Source: JADKIH01 sp031385005
GTDB taxonomy: Bacteria > Bacteroidota > Bacteroidia > AKYH767-A > 2013-40CM-41-45
DNA: 64,000 bases
Assembly: GCA_031385005.1 (NCBI GenBank)
Contig: JANNBB010000011.1
Location: 248,001 to 312,000 of the forward strand
Direction: 5' to 3'
Made by a program: the position numbers and the translations under genes
Notes under the pieces: generated by a model
Database searches by the model: none
The model's input: only the letters and a program-made list of their open reading frames with translations
Told to the model about the DNA's origin: nothing
Shown here: positions 9,137-18,016 of the stretch, piece by piece
How the letters are laid out: every line of letters starts with the position of its first letter
Position numbering within the stretch: position 1 is the first letter of the stretch

Positions 9137-10227
9137 TGTCAGCAAAAATGAAAATCACACTTGTTATCGGTTCCCTACGCACAGGTGGTGCGGAAAGGGC
9201 TATGGTTAACCTCTCTGCCGGACTCCTCAATAATGGCTGCGATGTAGAGATAGTTGTCGTTGAAAAAACGGGCGACTTTCTTTCGTTGGTTAACGAAAAT
9301 GTGAATGTTTACGATTTAGGAATGAAGAGAGCGCGAAATTCTGTTGGCGCTTTTCGAAAATACCTGAAGGAAAATTCACCTGATGTAATCATCGCGGCAC
9401 AAACGCATGTGCAATTGATGGTACTGACGGCCATTAAAATTTCACGATGGAAAGGAAAATTAATCTTAAACGAACAGAGTACATTTTCCGCCAATACCAC
9501 CAATGGCATTTACAGATTTTTTGTCAAGCAAATGTTTGGACGGGCAGATGCGATTACAGTCGTTTCCCAAGGTGCTGCCGGTGATTTTTCCGAACAATAT
9601 CCGGAATTTAAAAATAAGGTTCAGGTGATTGCCAATCCTGTTTTTACTGAAAATATTCTTTCCTTGAAAAACGAAAATGTAGTACATCCATTTTTCGAAA
9701 ATGCAAACTATCCGGTTATTCTTGCTGCAGGAAGACTCTCCAAAGAAAAGAATTTTATTTTTTTATTGCGTGCATTTAGTTTGTTACTAAAAAAAACGAA
9801 AGCGAATTTAATTATTATCGGAGAAGGGGAGGAGAGAAGATCGCTCCTAAACGAAGGATTAAAACTTGGTATATTGCCCTACGTTTCTTTGCCGGGAAAT
9901 GTGAATAATCCTTATGCATATATGAATCGTTGTAGTGTATTTGCACTGACTTCAACCTATGAAGGACTTCCCGGTGTATTAATTGAAGCATTGGCTTGTG
10001 GTTGCAATATTGTCAGCGTAGATTGTAAAAACGGTCCTGCTGAAATTTTATCCAATGGTAAATACGGTACATTGGTAACCTCTCCGGATCCCGAAGTTTT
10101 TTCAGGTGAATTGTATAAAAGTCTGAATGCAGGAAAGCAAGAAGAATTGAAACTCACCCGAGCCCGTGAATTTGGTATAGATAAAATTGCGAAAGAATAT
10201 CTGACTTTAATTGATCGATTGAAGTGA
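9136..10227 (+). CDS. Glycosyltransferase family 4
   Basis: A 363-residue GT-B enzyme with a complete family 4 profile. The N-terminal acceptor domain starts KITLVIGSLRTGGAERAMVN, the nucleotide-binding core is AAGRLSKEKNFIFLLRAF near residue 195, the phosphate loop is IIIGEGEER, and the donor clamp STYEGLPGVLIEALACGC near residue 275 has the E-x7-E spacing. It adds a sugar to the lipid-linked repeat unit in the cytoplasm. The start codon overlaps the ligase stop (TAATG); an alternative ATG four codons later gives the same core. The following gene overlaps by 4 nt, so 7874-11195 is a single operon. Confidence 0.9.
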   Translation: MSAKMKITLVIGSLRTGGAERAMVNLSAGLLNNGCDVEIVVVEKTGDFLSLVNENVNVYDLGMKRARNSVGAFRKYLKENSPDVIIAAQTHVQLMVLTAIKISRWKGKLILNEQSTFSANTTNGIYRFFVKQMFGRADAITVVSQGAAGDFSEQYPEFKNKVQVIANPVFTENILSLKNENVVHPFFENANYPVILAAGRLSKEKNFIFLLRAFSLLLKKTKANLIIIGEGEERRSLLNEGLKLGILPYVSLPGNVNNPYAYMNRCSVFALTSTYEGLPGVLIEALACGCNIVSVDCKNGPAEILSNGKYGTLVTSPDPEVFSGELYKSLNAGKQEELKLTRAREFGIDKIAKEYLTLIDRLK

Positions 10228-11195
10228 AGAAAAAGAAGATTTTATTAATTGGTCCATTTCCGCCACCTTCGGGAGGAGTTTCTGTACACTTGCAAAGACT
10301 ACTGGAGCGGGCGAAAGGGAATCCGGAAATTTCATTGTCTGTTTTTGATTACAATAAAAAGAAAATTTTTCACAGCACAGGAAAAACTTCAACTATTTTC
10401 GGTGCGTTAATATGTTTTTTTAGCGCAGATATACTTCATATTCATATTTCACATCCGGTAAAAGTTTTCCTTGCAAAACTTGGTAAGCTGGCCGGAAAAA
10501 AAGTCATTTATACACAACACAACCCGCGGGACATAGAGTGGGAGAGTACGAAGAAGATAATTCGACTGGCTGATCGTGTTGTTTTTGTATTCAATCCGAT
10601 CTCATTTCCGGAAAACGGTATATTAATTCCGGCATTTATACCACCGGCAAGTAAAAAAGAACTACCGCAATCTGTTCTGGAGATTTTCGGAAAATACGCT
10701 GAAACCTTTGTTACAGTTGGTAGCGCTTCGGGAAAATTAATGGATGAAGTAGGCGACCTGTATGGATTCGATATTATTCTGGATGCCATACCTATGGCGG
10801 TGGTTGAAAATGCTGCATTCATCTTTGTTGATGTGCAGGGAAAAATGAAAAAAGTTTATTCCGAAAAAATTAAGAAAATCGAAATTGAAACGGGCAAAAA
10901 AATAATTTTTATTGAGCAGGAAGTAGATTTTCCGGAGCTTTTGAAACGCTCCACAGCGTTCATACGTGCTACACGTTCAGATGGAGATTCCTTGTCGATT
11001 CGGGAGGCATTGAGTTTAGGAATACCGGTAATTGCTTCAGATTGTGTGATACGACCGACAGGATGTAGATTGTTTAAAACCGCTGATGTGAAAGATCTGT
11101 CCACGCAAATCGGACAGTTAAAAAATACTTCGAGGAATGCCACCTTACAACCGGATTTTACAGACCAACTTTTCGAACTATATCGGAAGCTTTAA
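10224..11195 (+). CDS. Glycosyltransferase (GT4-like, short)
   Basis: A 323-residue GT-B-like protein beginning KKKKILLIGPFPPPSGGVSV, the G-G-V glycine loop of family 4 enzymes. The C-terminal half has RSTAFIRATRSDGDSLSIRE followed by ALSLGIPVIASD; D-G-D-S-x-x-x-x-E-A replaces the more common E-G-x-x-x-x-x-E-A. It is shorter than usual for the family (about 360-400), mainly in the linker and C-terminal helix. The GTG start overlaps the previous stop (GTGA). It probably contributes another glycosidic bond to the same repeat unit. Confidence 0.8.
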   Translation: MKKKKILLIGPFPPPSGGVSVHLQRLLERAKGNPEISLSVFDYNKKKIFHSTGKTSTIFGALICFFSADILHIHISHPVKVFLAKLGKLAGKKVIYTQHNPRDIEWESTKKIIRLADRVVFVFNPISFPENGILIPAFIPPASKKELPQSVLEIFGKYAETFVTVGSASGKLMDEVGDLYGFDIILDAIPMAVVENAAFIFVDVQGKMKKVYSEKIKKIEIETGKKIIFIEQEVDFPELLKRSTAFIRATRSDGDSLSIREALSLGIPVIASDCVIRPTGCRLFKTADVKDLSTQIGQLKNTSRNATLQPDFTDQLFELYRKL

Positions 11196-11314
11196 GACGC
11201 ACAGAGTGATAGATAGGATTTGAAGTCATAGTTAATTCCGGTTGAAAAAAAGAGCTTATCCGGTAATTTTAACAGTATTTTGAGTAATCTGTTAGTAGTT
11301 TATTGATTTAGGGG

Positions 11315-11344
11315 TTGTATTTTAATTATTGATTATTATATTTG
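11315..11344 (+). promoter_or_regulatory. Bacteroidota-type promoter for the heparinase-like gene
   Basis: TTG at 11315-11317 and TATATTTG at 11337-11344 are separated by 19 nt, a full match to the primary sigma-factor promoter of Bacteroidota (TTG/TTTG at -33, TAnnTTTG at -7). The ATG follows 22 nt after the -7 box, so the leader must be very short. Confidence 0.75.
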
Positions 11345-11366
11345 TCTTAACCAGCCCTTTTAAAAT

Positions 11367-12944
11367 ATGCAGAAAGTATTACGACTTAGCAGGACAGTCA
11401 GTCGTTTTAAATCAGCTCAGCTGGGGGAGAAATTCAATTACCAATTCAAGAAGTTTTGTTACGAAAAAAAATTACTAGGAAAAAATAAGGCTCCTCTTAT
11501 TCATTCTTTTCCTGTTGATTTTCTGCCTGCTTTTTCTACGGTAAGCATGGTAAAAAGGCACAAGTTTTTTCTGCTGAATCGTTCCAAAGATTTTAAGGAG
11601 CATGTAAACTGGAATTTTAAGGGATTCGGTTTGTTGTGGAATATCATGCTTAACTCTTTCGATTATCTGAACACAGAAGAGATGAATGCTGATGAAGGAG
11701 TGAAGTTAATTCAGTCTTTTATTCACGATTCAAAAGCAAATAAGACAATATACGATTCGCATTGCATTTCATTAAGGATTATAAATGCCATAAAATTTTG
11801 TTCGCGGTTTAAAATAAACGAACCGATGATAAATGAGTTTATTCATTTCCAGTGCTTGTACCTGAAGAAGAATCCCGAATTTCATCTTCGAAACAATCAT
11901 TTATTAGAGAATGGGTTTGCGCTTTTATTCGCAGCATTGTATTTCAAAGATCACTCTCTGTATGAATTTTCAGAACGCTTATTGATCAGTAATATTCCCA
12001 AACAGATTTTACCTGATGGAGCGCATTTTGAATTAAGCGGAATGTATCATTTAAGGATACTTCAACGCATGTTGGATTCGCTTTATGTGTTGGAGAAAAC
12101 AGAATTTCAAACGAGCAGGTTAAGAAAACAAATTAAGTCTCATGCTTCACTGATGCTGGGCTGGATTCAGCAAATGCAAATGACAAACGGCTCGCTTCCT
12201 GCTTTCAACGACAGCAACGAAGGGTTTGGTCCTACCTTGCGTTCAATATTTTGCATGGCCGCCAGACTAAAGCTAGATTCATCAGTAGTTTCTCTTAAGG
12301 AGTCGGGCTACCGTAAGCTAAAGAATAGGAATTTTGAATTGATTGTAGACGTTAACGGGCTATCTCCAAATGAAGCACCCGGACATTCACATGCAGACGC
12401 ATTGCATTTTATATTAAATGTATTCGGAGATCCTTTTATTATCGATACGGGTGTTTCTACATATTGTAAAGGCAAGGAAAGGATTTATGAGCGTTCTACT
12501 ATGGCGCACAATACTGTTGTAGTGGCAAATCAAAGCCAAAGCGAAATTTACGATAGCTTCCGTGTTGGAAGGCGGGCAAATATTGTTCATCTCAAAGAAA
12601 GCAATAATGAAATTGAAGCTGCTCATGACGGCTATTCTCATTTAGGCGTTGTTCATACAAGGAAAATCATGTTAAAAAGTGATGGCATAGAAATCATAGA
12701 CAAAATACAGTCGAAGAAGCCAATAAAATGCAATGCTTTTTTGCATATCGATAAAAAAAGCGGCCTCGTTCAGAAGGGAGATAAATTTGTTTCCCGTTTT
12801 ACAAGCATAGAATTTCTCAACAGTTCGTCCGTTTCTCTGGGTGAAGGATGGCATTCGCCTTCTTTCGGAATGCGTTCACCCTGTTTTGTTATTAGTACGG
12901 TTTTTCAAAATGAATTTATTACGAGAATTAGGTTAAATAAATAG
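11367..12944 (+). CDS. Heparinase II/III-like polysaccharide lyase family protein
   Basis: A 525-residue protein with the two-domain layout of heparinase II/III-like lyases. The N-terminal alpha-toroid has HCISLRIINAIKF and HLRNNHLLENGFALLFAALY around residues 130-195, and a C-terminal beta-sandwich starts with GHSHADALHFILNVFGDPFI near residue 340. Motifs N-N-H-x-x-E-N and H-A-D are those expected around the catalytic Tyr/His pair. No signal peptide is visible, although some relatives act in the periplasm. In EPS clusters these proteins trim, release or epimerise uronic-acid-containing polymer. It has its own promoter just upstream. Confidence 0.85.
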   Translation: MQKVLRLSRTVSRFKSAQLGEKFNYQFKKFCYEKKLLGKNKAPLIHSFPVDFLPAFSTVSMVKRHKFFLLNRSKDFKEHVNWNFKGFGLLWNIMLNSFDYLNTEEMNADEGVKLIQSFIHDSKANKTIYDSHCISLRIINAIKFCSRFKINEPMINEFIHFQCLYLKKNPEFHLRNNHLLENGFALLFAALYFKDHSLYEFSERLLISNIPKQILPDGAHFELSGMYHLRILQRMLDSLYVLEKTEFQTSRLRKQIKSHASLMLGWIQQMQMTNGSLPAFNDSNEGFGPTLRSIFCMAARLKLDSSVVSLKESGYRKLKNRNFELIVDVNGLSPNEAPGHSHADALHFILNVFGDPFIIDTGVSTYCKGKERIYERSTMAHNTVVVANQSQSEIYDSFRVGRRANIVHLKESNNEIEAAHDGYSHLGVVHTRKIMLKSDGIEIIDKIQSKKPIKCNAFLHIDKKSGLVQKGDKFVSRFTSIEFLNSSSVSLGEGWHSPSFGMRSPCFVISTVFQNEFITRIRLNK

Positions 12945-13093
12945 AAATCGTTATTTTACATTGACTTTTTTGCCATATTCGTTGCCACCGATAAATGAAA
13001 TTCTCCGGTATGGCAATTGGGTAAAAAGGGAAAAAACAAAAAAAGAATCACTCAAAAAAGCAATCTTTTAAAAATTATTTTTTCAGATAAAAA

Positions 13094-14305
13094 GTGCCGC
13101 GTAAATCTGTACATATAATTACCCCGCATTTCGTGCCTGAGGTTACGGCTGCCGCCCATCGTATGGAAGCCGCGGCGAATGCGCTTTCTTCTGCATATAA
13201 AGTAAATGTATTTGCACTTGCAGAAAGAGGAAGTTCTGTAAAAGAACACACTGTAAAATGCAACGAACACCTTTCAATTCACTACCTGCCTGTTAAGTCC
13301 TATGCCAAATCTAATTTTTTTGTTCGGGCATATTTTGAATGGGTATATGCAATGAAACTAATTCGAAAGTCGAATAGTATTCATGCAGATCTGGCAATCA
13401 TCACTATTCCTTTTATGTTTCTGCTGCCCGTCGCTGCCATGTTCTGCAAAGCAAAAATAAAGGTTGCAGATATTCGCGATATTGTTTGGGATTATCTTTC
13501 TGCATCCACTCCTATTAAGCGATTAGTAAAACAAAGATTGATGGCATGGATGCATCGCTCTCTCACCAAATTTAATGCAGTCGCCGTAACAAATGAGGTT
13601 GAAAAAAAATGGCTGCTGTTAAATACTACACTGAAAGAGGATAAGCTTTTTGTAATTCCCAATGGAATCAGCATGGAGAAATTCAGCCGGTTGTCGGAAT
13701 TGGAATATGCTCCACATCCACAGAAATTTACCATTACTTATATCGGAAATATTGGAACGAGTCAGCATTTTTATACGCTTATCAATTCGGTAAAAGAGAT
13801 GAGGGATGTCAGGCTCGTCCTTGTAGGTAGCGGCAATGAATGGAGCAACATCAAGAATTATCTTTCCACAAACAGCATTCAAAATGTTTTCCTCCACGAA
13901 AAGAAAAAATGGATTCGTACACTACCTTTTTATCAGTCATCCAACTTGCTTTTCGCTTCTTTGAAAGAGGATTTTGATACAGCCATTCCTTCCAAACTTT
14001 ATGAATACTTATCGACCGGTCTCCCGGTTTTATATCTGGGAAAAGGTGCAGCTGCCGCATTTCTGAAAACATTCAGCAATACATTCGTTGTAGGTATCTA
14101 TGAAGAAAAATATCTGGAACGAGTTATCTGGAATGTGATGCGTCTTGCTCCTGTGCGTTCAGGAAAAAATATGCTTACGATTAAAAAGAATTTTATTCGC
14201 GAAAAATTAAGTAACCGATATGTAGAAATTGCAGCGCGCTTACTTAATTCGAAAGAAATTTCAAATGTCTTCATCGAAGATATTTTATTGAGCACTGAAC
14301 AATGA
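13094..14305 (+). CDS. Glycosyltransferase family 4 (WbuB-like)
   Basis: A 403-residue GT-B protein with an N-terminal region VHIITPHFVPEVTAAAHRME that matches WbuB/FnlC-type L-fucosamine transferases. It continues with ADIRDIVWDYL, the linker IPNGISMEKF near residue 190, YIGNIGTSQHFYTLINS near residue 215 and the donor site AIPSKLYEYLSTGLPVLYLG near residue 295. It likely completes the repeat unit. GTG 13094 is the only start that keeps the first beta-strand; no in-frame ATG lies close upstream. The gap 12945-13093 shows no gene. It is the last gene of the polysaccharide cluster. Confidence 0.85.
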   Translation: MPRKSVHIITPHFVPEVTAAAHRMEAAANALSSAYKVNVFALAERGSSVKEHTVKCNEHLSIHYLPVKSYAKSNFFVRAYFEWVYAMKLIRKSNSIHADLAIITIPFMFLLPVAAMFCKAKIKVADIRDIVWDYLSASTPIKRLVKQRLMAWMHRSLTKFNAVAVTNEVEKKWLLLNTTLKEDKLFVIPNGISMEKFSRLSELEYAPHPQKFTITYIGNIGTSQHFYTLINSVKEMRDVRLVLVGSGNEWSNIKNYLSTNSIQNVFLHEKKKWIRTLPFYQSSNLLFASLKEDFDTAIPSKLYEYLSTGLPVLYLGKGAAAAFLKTFSNTFVVGIYEEKYLERVIWNVMRLAPVRSGKNMLTIKKNFIREKLSNRYVEIAARLLNSKEISNVFIEDILLSTEQ

Positions 14306-14473
14306 TATCGTTTTAATGACTTTGTTGTTTTTTTTGAAGAGCATTTTGAAGACTATAAAATTATTTTTGAACTACATTATAAAAAGTTTAAAATCAGCAA
14401 GATATGTGTGCTTCATTTCCGCATTTCAATTGGCGAATTCCCATATTTTTTATAAACTTGCCCCCTCGAAACA

Positions 14474-15370
14474 ATGCAGGAAAAATCATTTACACTACCG
14501 ATTACGGATTCGTTTTCTTCCAAAATTCAAGATTATGTTCAACTGATTAAATTTCGGTTGTCAGGTCTTGTAGTATTCTCAGCAGCAATGGGATACCTAA
14601 TTGCTACGGGAGTAAATTTCTCCTGGAATTCCTTACTGCTACTTTCTTTGGGCGGTTTTTTGGTTACTGGATCTTCCAATGCATTTAACCAGGTAATCGA
14701 AAAGGATACCGACAAATTAATGGATCGCACAGCCGATCGACCTTTGCCGGCCGGAAGAATGGGCGTAGCGGAAGCAACTATTTTTGCAACTTTAATGGGA
14801 GCCTTTGGAGTCTATATACTTTGGGTGGCCTTTAATCCATTGTGCGGAATACTCAGCTTGTTTTCGCTTATTCTATATACGCTCGTTTATACACCATCAA
14901 AAAAAATTACTTCTTTTTCGGTTCTTATTGGTGCCATTCCCGGAGCATTTCCACCATTGTTGGGTTGGGTTGCTGCAAGGAATGAAATTGGATTGGAAGC
15001 ACTTGCATTGTATGCTATTCAGTTTATCTGGCAGTTCCCTCATTTCTGGTCCATTGCCTGGGTGTTGCATGATGATTACACAAAGGCCGGCTTTAAAATG
15101 CTTCCCGGAAACGGAAGAACAAAAAGTTCAGCGTTTCAAACGTTGGTTTATTCTATCTGTCTGGTGCCGATGGGATTTGTTCCCGAATTGTTTGGTTTTA
15201 CCAGTACATTAGCGACCATATTTATTGTGTTGACAGGAGTATTCTTCGCTGCACTTGCACAACGACTCTATGCCGATTGCGAAATCAAAACAGCACAAAA
15301 GCTCATGTTTGGTTCATTCATATACCTGCCTATTGTCCAGATCATCTGGATGTTAAATAAATTATTCTAA
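14474..15370 (+). CDS. ctaB: Heme O synthase (protoheme IX farnesyltransferase)
   Basis: A 298-residue UbiA-family prenyltransferase with about 9 membrane helices that farnesylates heme B to heme O, the precursor of heme A for terminal oxidases. The first Asp-rich motif is NAFNQVIEKDTDKLMDRTAD (residues about 72-91), followed by RPLPAGRM. The second is WQFPHFWSIAWVLHDDYTKA near residue 192. Both are diagnostic of CtaB/CyoE. It starts the oxidase operon, with the next gene 3 nt after its stop. TATAAACTTG just upstream is a weak promoter match. Confidence 0.95.
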   Translation: MQEKSFTLPITDSFSSKIQDYVQLIKFRLSGLVVFSAAMGYLIATGVNFSWNSLLLLSLGGFLVTGSSNAFNQVIEKDTDKLMDRTADRPLPAGRMGVAEATIFATLMGAFGVYILWVAFNPLCGILSLFSLILYTLVYTPSKKITSFSVLIGAIPGAFPPLLGWVAARNEIGLEALALYAIQFIWQFPHFWSIAWVLHDDYTKAGFKMLPGNGRTKSSAFQTLVYSICLVPMGFVPELFGFTSTLATIFIVLTGVFFAALAQRLYADCEIKTAQKLMFGSFIYLPIVQIIWMLNKLF

Positions 15371-15373
15371 TTC

Positions 15374-16042
15374 ATGTTTTTAGCTCGTCCGGCAAATCAA
15401 CCTTTAGATAGCATTCCTTCAGAAGTTAAGGACAAGGCAATGCGCACACTTTTGTGGTTTGGAATTGTTAGTATCATTATGTTATTCGGCGGACTCACAT
15501 CTGCATATTTAGTCAGGCAGGGTGAGGGAAAATGGGCAGAGTTTGCATTACCCGGACTTTTTCAAATCAGCAGTATCGTTATCATTCTCAGTAGTGTTGC
15601 CATTCAATGGGCGCTTTATTCAGTTAGAAAAAATAATATTGCCAACCTGAAAATCGGTTTATCCTTAGCTCTTTTATTCGGATCCGCATTTGTGGTCTGT
15701 CAGTATTTTGCATGGTCGGAGCTTTACAGAAACGGAATCGTTTTTACAGGTCAAATCAGCGACATAAAAACTGATTTTCAATACATTCCTTCCGGAAAAG
15801 AAACGGCAATTGATGCCGCTCAAGTAGGTAATGTTGCCGGTTCGTTTTTATATGTGTTAACAGGTTTGCACGTAGCACACTTACTTGCCGGTTTGATTGC
15901 ATTATTAATTGTATTTTCGCGCGCAATTCTTGGGAAGTATTCTGTAGTAAATTACAATGGGGTGAGGTTGTGTACAATATATTGGCATTTCCTTGGGGGC
16001 TTGTGGTTATATTTATTTTTCTTTTTACTTTACATCCGTTAA
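15374..16042 (+). CDS. Cytochrome c oxidase subunit III (first of two)
   Basis: A 222-residue membrane protein with five hydrophobic segments, the length of bacterial CyoC/CtaE subunit III. It opens with KAMRTLLWFGIVSIIMLFGG and contains LTGLHVAHLLAGLIALLIV, the H-x-x-H-x-x-x-G subunit III signature, and ends IYWHFLGGLWLYLFFFLLY. Subunit III stabilises the catalytic subunit and the proton uptake path in heme-copper oxidases. It lies 3 nt after ctaB and 56 nt before a second subunit III gene. Subunits I and II are not in the window and must be encoded elsewhere. Confidence 0.9.
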   Translation: MFLARPANQPLDSIPSEVKDKAMRTLLWFGIVSIIMLFGGLTSAYLVRQGEGKWAEFALPGLFQISSIVIILSSVAIQWALYSVRKNNIANLKIGLSLALLFGSAFVVCQYFAWSELYRNGIVFTGQISDIKTDFQYIPSGKETAIDAAQVGNVAGSFLYVLTGLHVAHLLAGLIALLIVFSRAILGKYSVVNYNGVRLCTIYWHFLGGLWLYLFFFLLYIR

Positions 16043-16098
16043 AAGAAACATAAATAGAATCGTTTCGAATAAATGAACATTGAAATATATACGACTTC

Positions 16099-16911
16099 AT
16101 GTCAACTAATACAGCAGTAGCAACAGCTAAATCGAATGTCTGGGGAGGAGGATCTTCACCATTCAAAACCAGATGGGGAAAATTATACATGTGGATATTT
16201 CTGGTGTCCGATGCATTTACATTCTCCAGTTTGCTTATCGCATACGGTTCGCTTCGTCATCGTTTCACCCATATCTGGCCGAAACCGAATGAAGTGTTTA
16301 CACATTTTCCATTCCTTCACGGACACATTCCTCTTGCCTATGTAGGATTGATGACGTTCATCCTCATCATGTCATCGGTGACGATGGTGCTTGCAGTTGA
16401 TGCCGGCCATTCTTTGAATAAGAAAGCTGTTTTGCGTTGGTTAGGTCTGACAATCATCGGCGGATTCATGTTCCTTGGTTCACAGGCATGGGAGTGGTAT
16501 CACTTTATCAAAGGATCTGAAAAAGGTGCTTACGTTTTAGCTGACGGCCGTTTTGCGCGAACAGATGATTTGGAACCGGGTGTTCTTAAATTCCACGACG
16601 GAACAATGGTTGAAGGCACAGAAGCACAGGCCTTGATCAGTACGGCAACTAAAAATATTGTTGGCGCTAATCTGGAAGAAAACGAATATGGAAACACACC
16701 TTTGTTCGCGAATTTCTTCTTCTTCATCACCGGATTTCACGGCTTCCACGTATTTAGTGGGGTGCTAATTAATATTATTGTATTTATTCTAGTCGCTCGT
16801 GGATTCTTAGACCGAAAGAAAGATTATGAACTGGTTGAAAAAGTAGGACTTTACTGGCACTTCGTTGACCTTGTTTGGGTCTTTGTATTTACATTCTTCT
16901 ATCTTGTTTAA
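16099..16911 (+). CDS. Cytochrome c oxidase subunit III (second copy)
   Basis: A 270-residue paralogue of the preceding gene. It contains WGKLYMWIFLVSDAFTFSSL in helix 1, FITGFHGFHVFSGVLINIIV as the subunit III signature, and LYWHFVDLVWVFVFTFFYLV at the C-terminus. It is longer than the first copy because of a soluble insertion of about 60 residues (roughly 140-200: GAYVLADGRFARTDDLEPG and onward) between helices 3 and 4. Tandem subunit III genes of unequal length are common in Bacteroidota cytochrome oxidase loci. Confidence 0.92.
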   Translation: MSTNTAVATAKSNVWGGGSSPFKTRWGKLYMWIFLVSDAFTFSSLLIAYGSLRHRFTHIWPKPNEVFTHFPFLHGHIPLAYVGLMTFILIMSSVTMVLAVDAGHSLNKKAVLRWLGLTIIGGFMFLGSQAWEWYHFIKGSEKGAYVLADGRFARTDDLEPGVLKFHDGTMVEGTEAQALISTATKNIVGANLEENEYGNTPLFANFFFFITGFHGFHVFSGVLINIIVFILVARGFLDRKKDYELVEKVGLYWHFVDLVWVFVFTFFYLV

Positions 16912-16928
16912 TTCGAAAAAAATCAATT

Positions 16929-17267
16929 ATGACTGATATTCATCACGAGCACGTCTCTCACGAAAGTGAAGAAAAAGCACACAGCGGACTTAACACGAAA
17001 GTTATTTGGAAAGTTTTCTGGATTCTCCTTGGTGTGACCATTTTCGAAGTAAGTATTTCTTTTACATCTCTGTCTAAAGACATTCTATTGTGGACATTCG
17101 TTGTTCTTACAATTGTAAAGGCCTATTATATCGTCGGTTATTTCATGCATTTAAAATTTTAAGCGACTCCACTCCAATGGTCACTGCTTTTACCCTTCGT
17201 ATTAATTGTTTATCTTATTTTCATTGCGATTTATGAAGGCACAGCACTTGGCTTAACACCCTATTAA
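16929..17267 (+). pseudogene. Cytochrome c oxidase subunit IV (CyoD-like) interrupted by in-frame TAA
   Basis: The frame opens at ATG 16929 (MTDIHHEHVSHESEEKAHSG) and encodes two membrane helices ending YYIVGYFMHLKF before TAA at 17160-17162. Reading on in the same frame gives 34 more sense codons (ATPLQWSLLLPFVLIVYLIF, then IAIYEG...) to a TAA at 17265-17267, a clear third membrane helix. The intact product would be 112-113 residues with three helices, the usual CyoD/subunit IV size. Family members normally have an acidic residue right after MHLK[FH], so a GAA-to-TAA change is the simplest cause. A 77-residue two-helix protein may still be made. Alternatives are a sequencing error or strain mutation. 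Confidence 0.85.
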
Positions 17268-17272
17268 ATCAA

Positions 17273-17914
17273 ATGAATGCTCGTTGGAAGGTTTTTATTC
17301 CCTTCATTGTAATATTATTTCCTGTTGTATTCTGGTTGTTGCTTACGCGCGGACACAATGAGTTCAAAAAATTACCTCAAGTAGGACCTTTTGAAATTAA
17401 CGCCAAAGGTGATACCGTTTATCATACCATTCCTGCTTTTCAGTTTACCGATCAGGAAGGAAAAACTTTTTCCGGTAAAGATTTAGAAGGTAAAATTTAC
17501 CTGGCCAATTTCTTCTTTGCCACTTGCAAAACCGTTTGTCCTGCCATGAATGAACAAGTTCAGCGTGTACAGGAAGCTTGCAAAGAATTGAAAGATTTTG
17601 AAATCATCTCTTTTACGGTAGACCCGGAAAATGATACTGTTGCAGCATTAGCAAATTATGCTCAATTGATGAAAGCCGATAATGCGAGATGGAAATTTCT
17701 GACAGGAAATAAAGATTCCATTTATGATCTGGCACGCAATGGCTTTCTCGTTCCTGCTGCAATAGGTTCTGCAGGTGATTTCTTTCATTCGCAGGATCTC
17801 ATTCTAATTGATAAAGAAAGAAGAATGCGCGGTATTTACGATGGAACCGAAGCGGCAGAAGTAGATACGCTAATCGATGAAATAAAAGTACTTCTGCACG
17901 AATATGTAAAATAA
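17273..17914 (+). CDS. SCO1/SenC-family copper chaperone for cytochrome oxidase
   Basis: A 213-residue membrane-anchored thioredoxin-fold protein (N-terminal helix at residues 6-24). It carries the copper-binding C-x3-C motif in FFATCKTVCPAMN (Cys about 84 and 88) and the distal His in FFHSQDLILID (about 172), the three metal ligands of SCO proteins. It delivers copper to the CuA site of oxidase subunit II or keeps its cysteines reduced. It starts 5 nt after the end of the subunit IV frame, within the same operon. Confidence 0.93.
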   Translation: MNARWKVFIPFIVILFPVVFWLLLTRGHNEFKKLPQVGPFEINAKGDTVYHTIPAFQFTDQEGKTFSGKDLEGKIYLANFFFATCKTVCPAMNEQVQRVQEACKELKDFEIISFTVDPENDTVAALANYAQLMKADNARWKFLTGNKDSIYDLARNGFLVPAAIGSAGDFFHSQDLILIDKERRMRGIYDGTEAAEVDTLIDEIKVLLHEYVK

Positions 17915-18016
17915 TTTCGCCCAAGGCTGAATGGCCATTTTGCAAAGTAGTATAGGATTTCGTTTATTTTAAATTCTGCCATTCTGTTATTCTATTTCAA
18001 AAAAAATTAAAAATCC

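Noticed and set aside
14316..14546. 76-codon open frame before ctaB
   Set aside because: It overlaps the ctaB start in another frame and has a composition like random AT-rich sequence.
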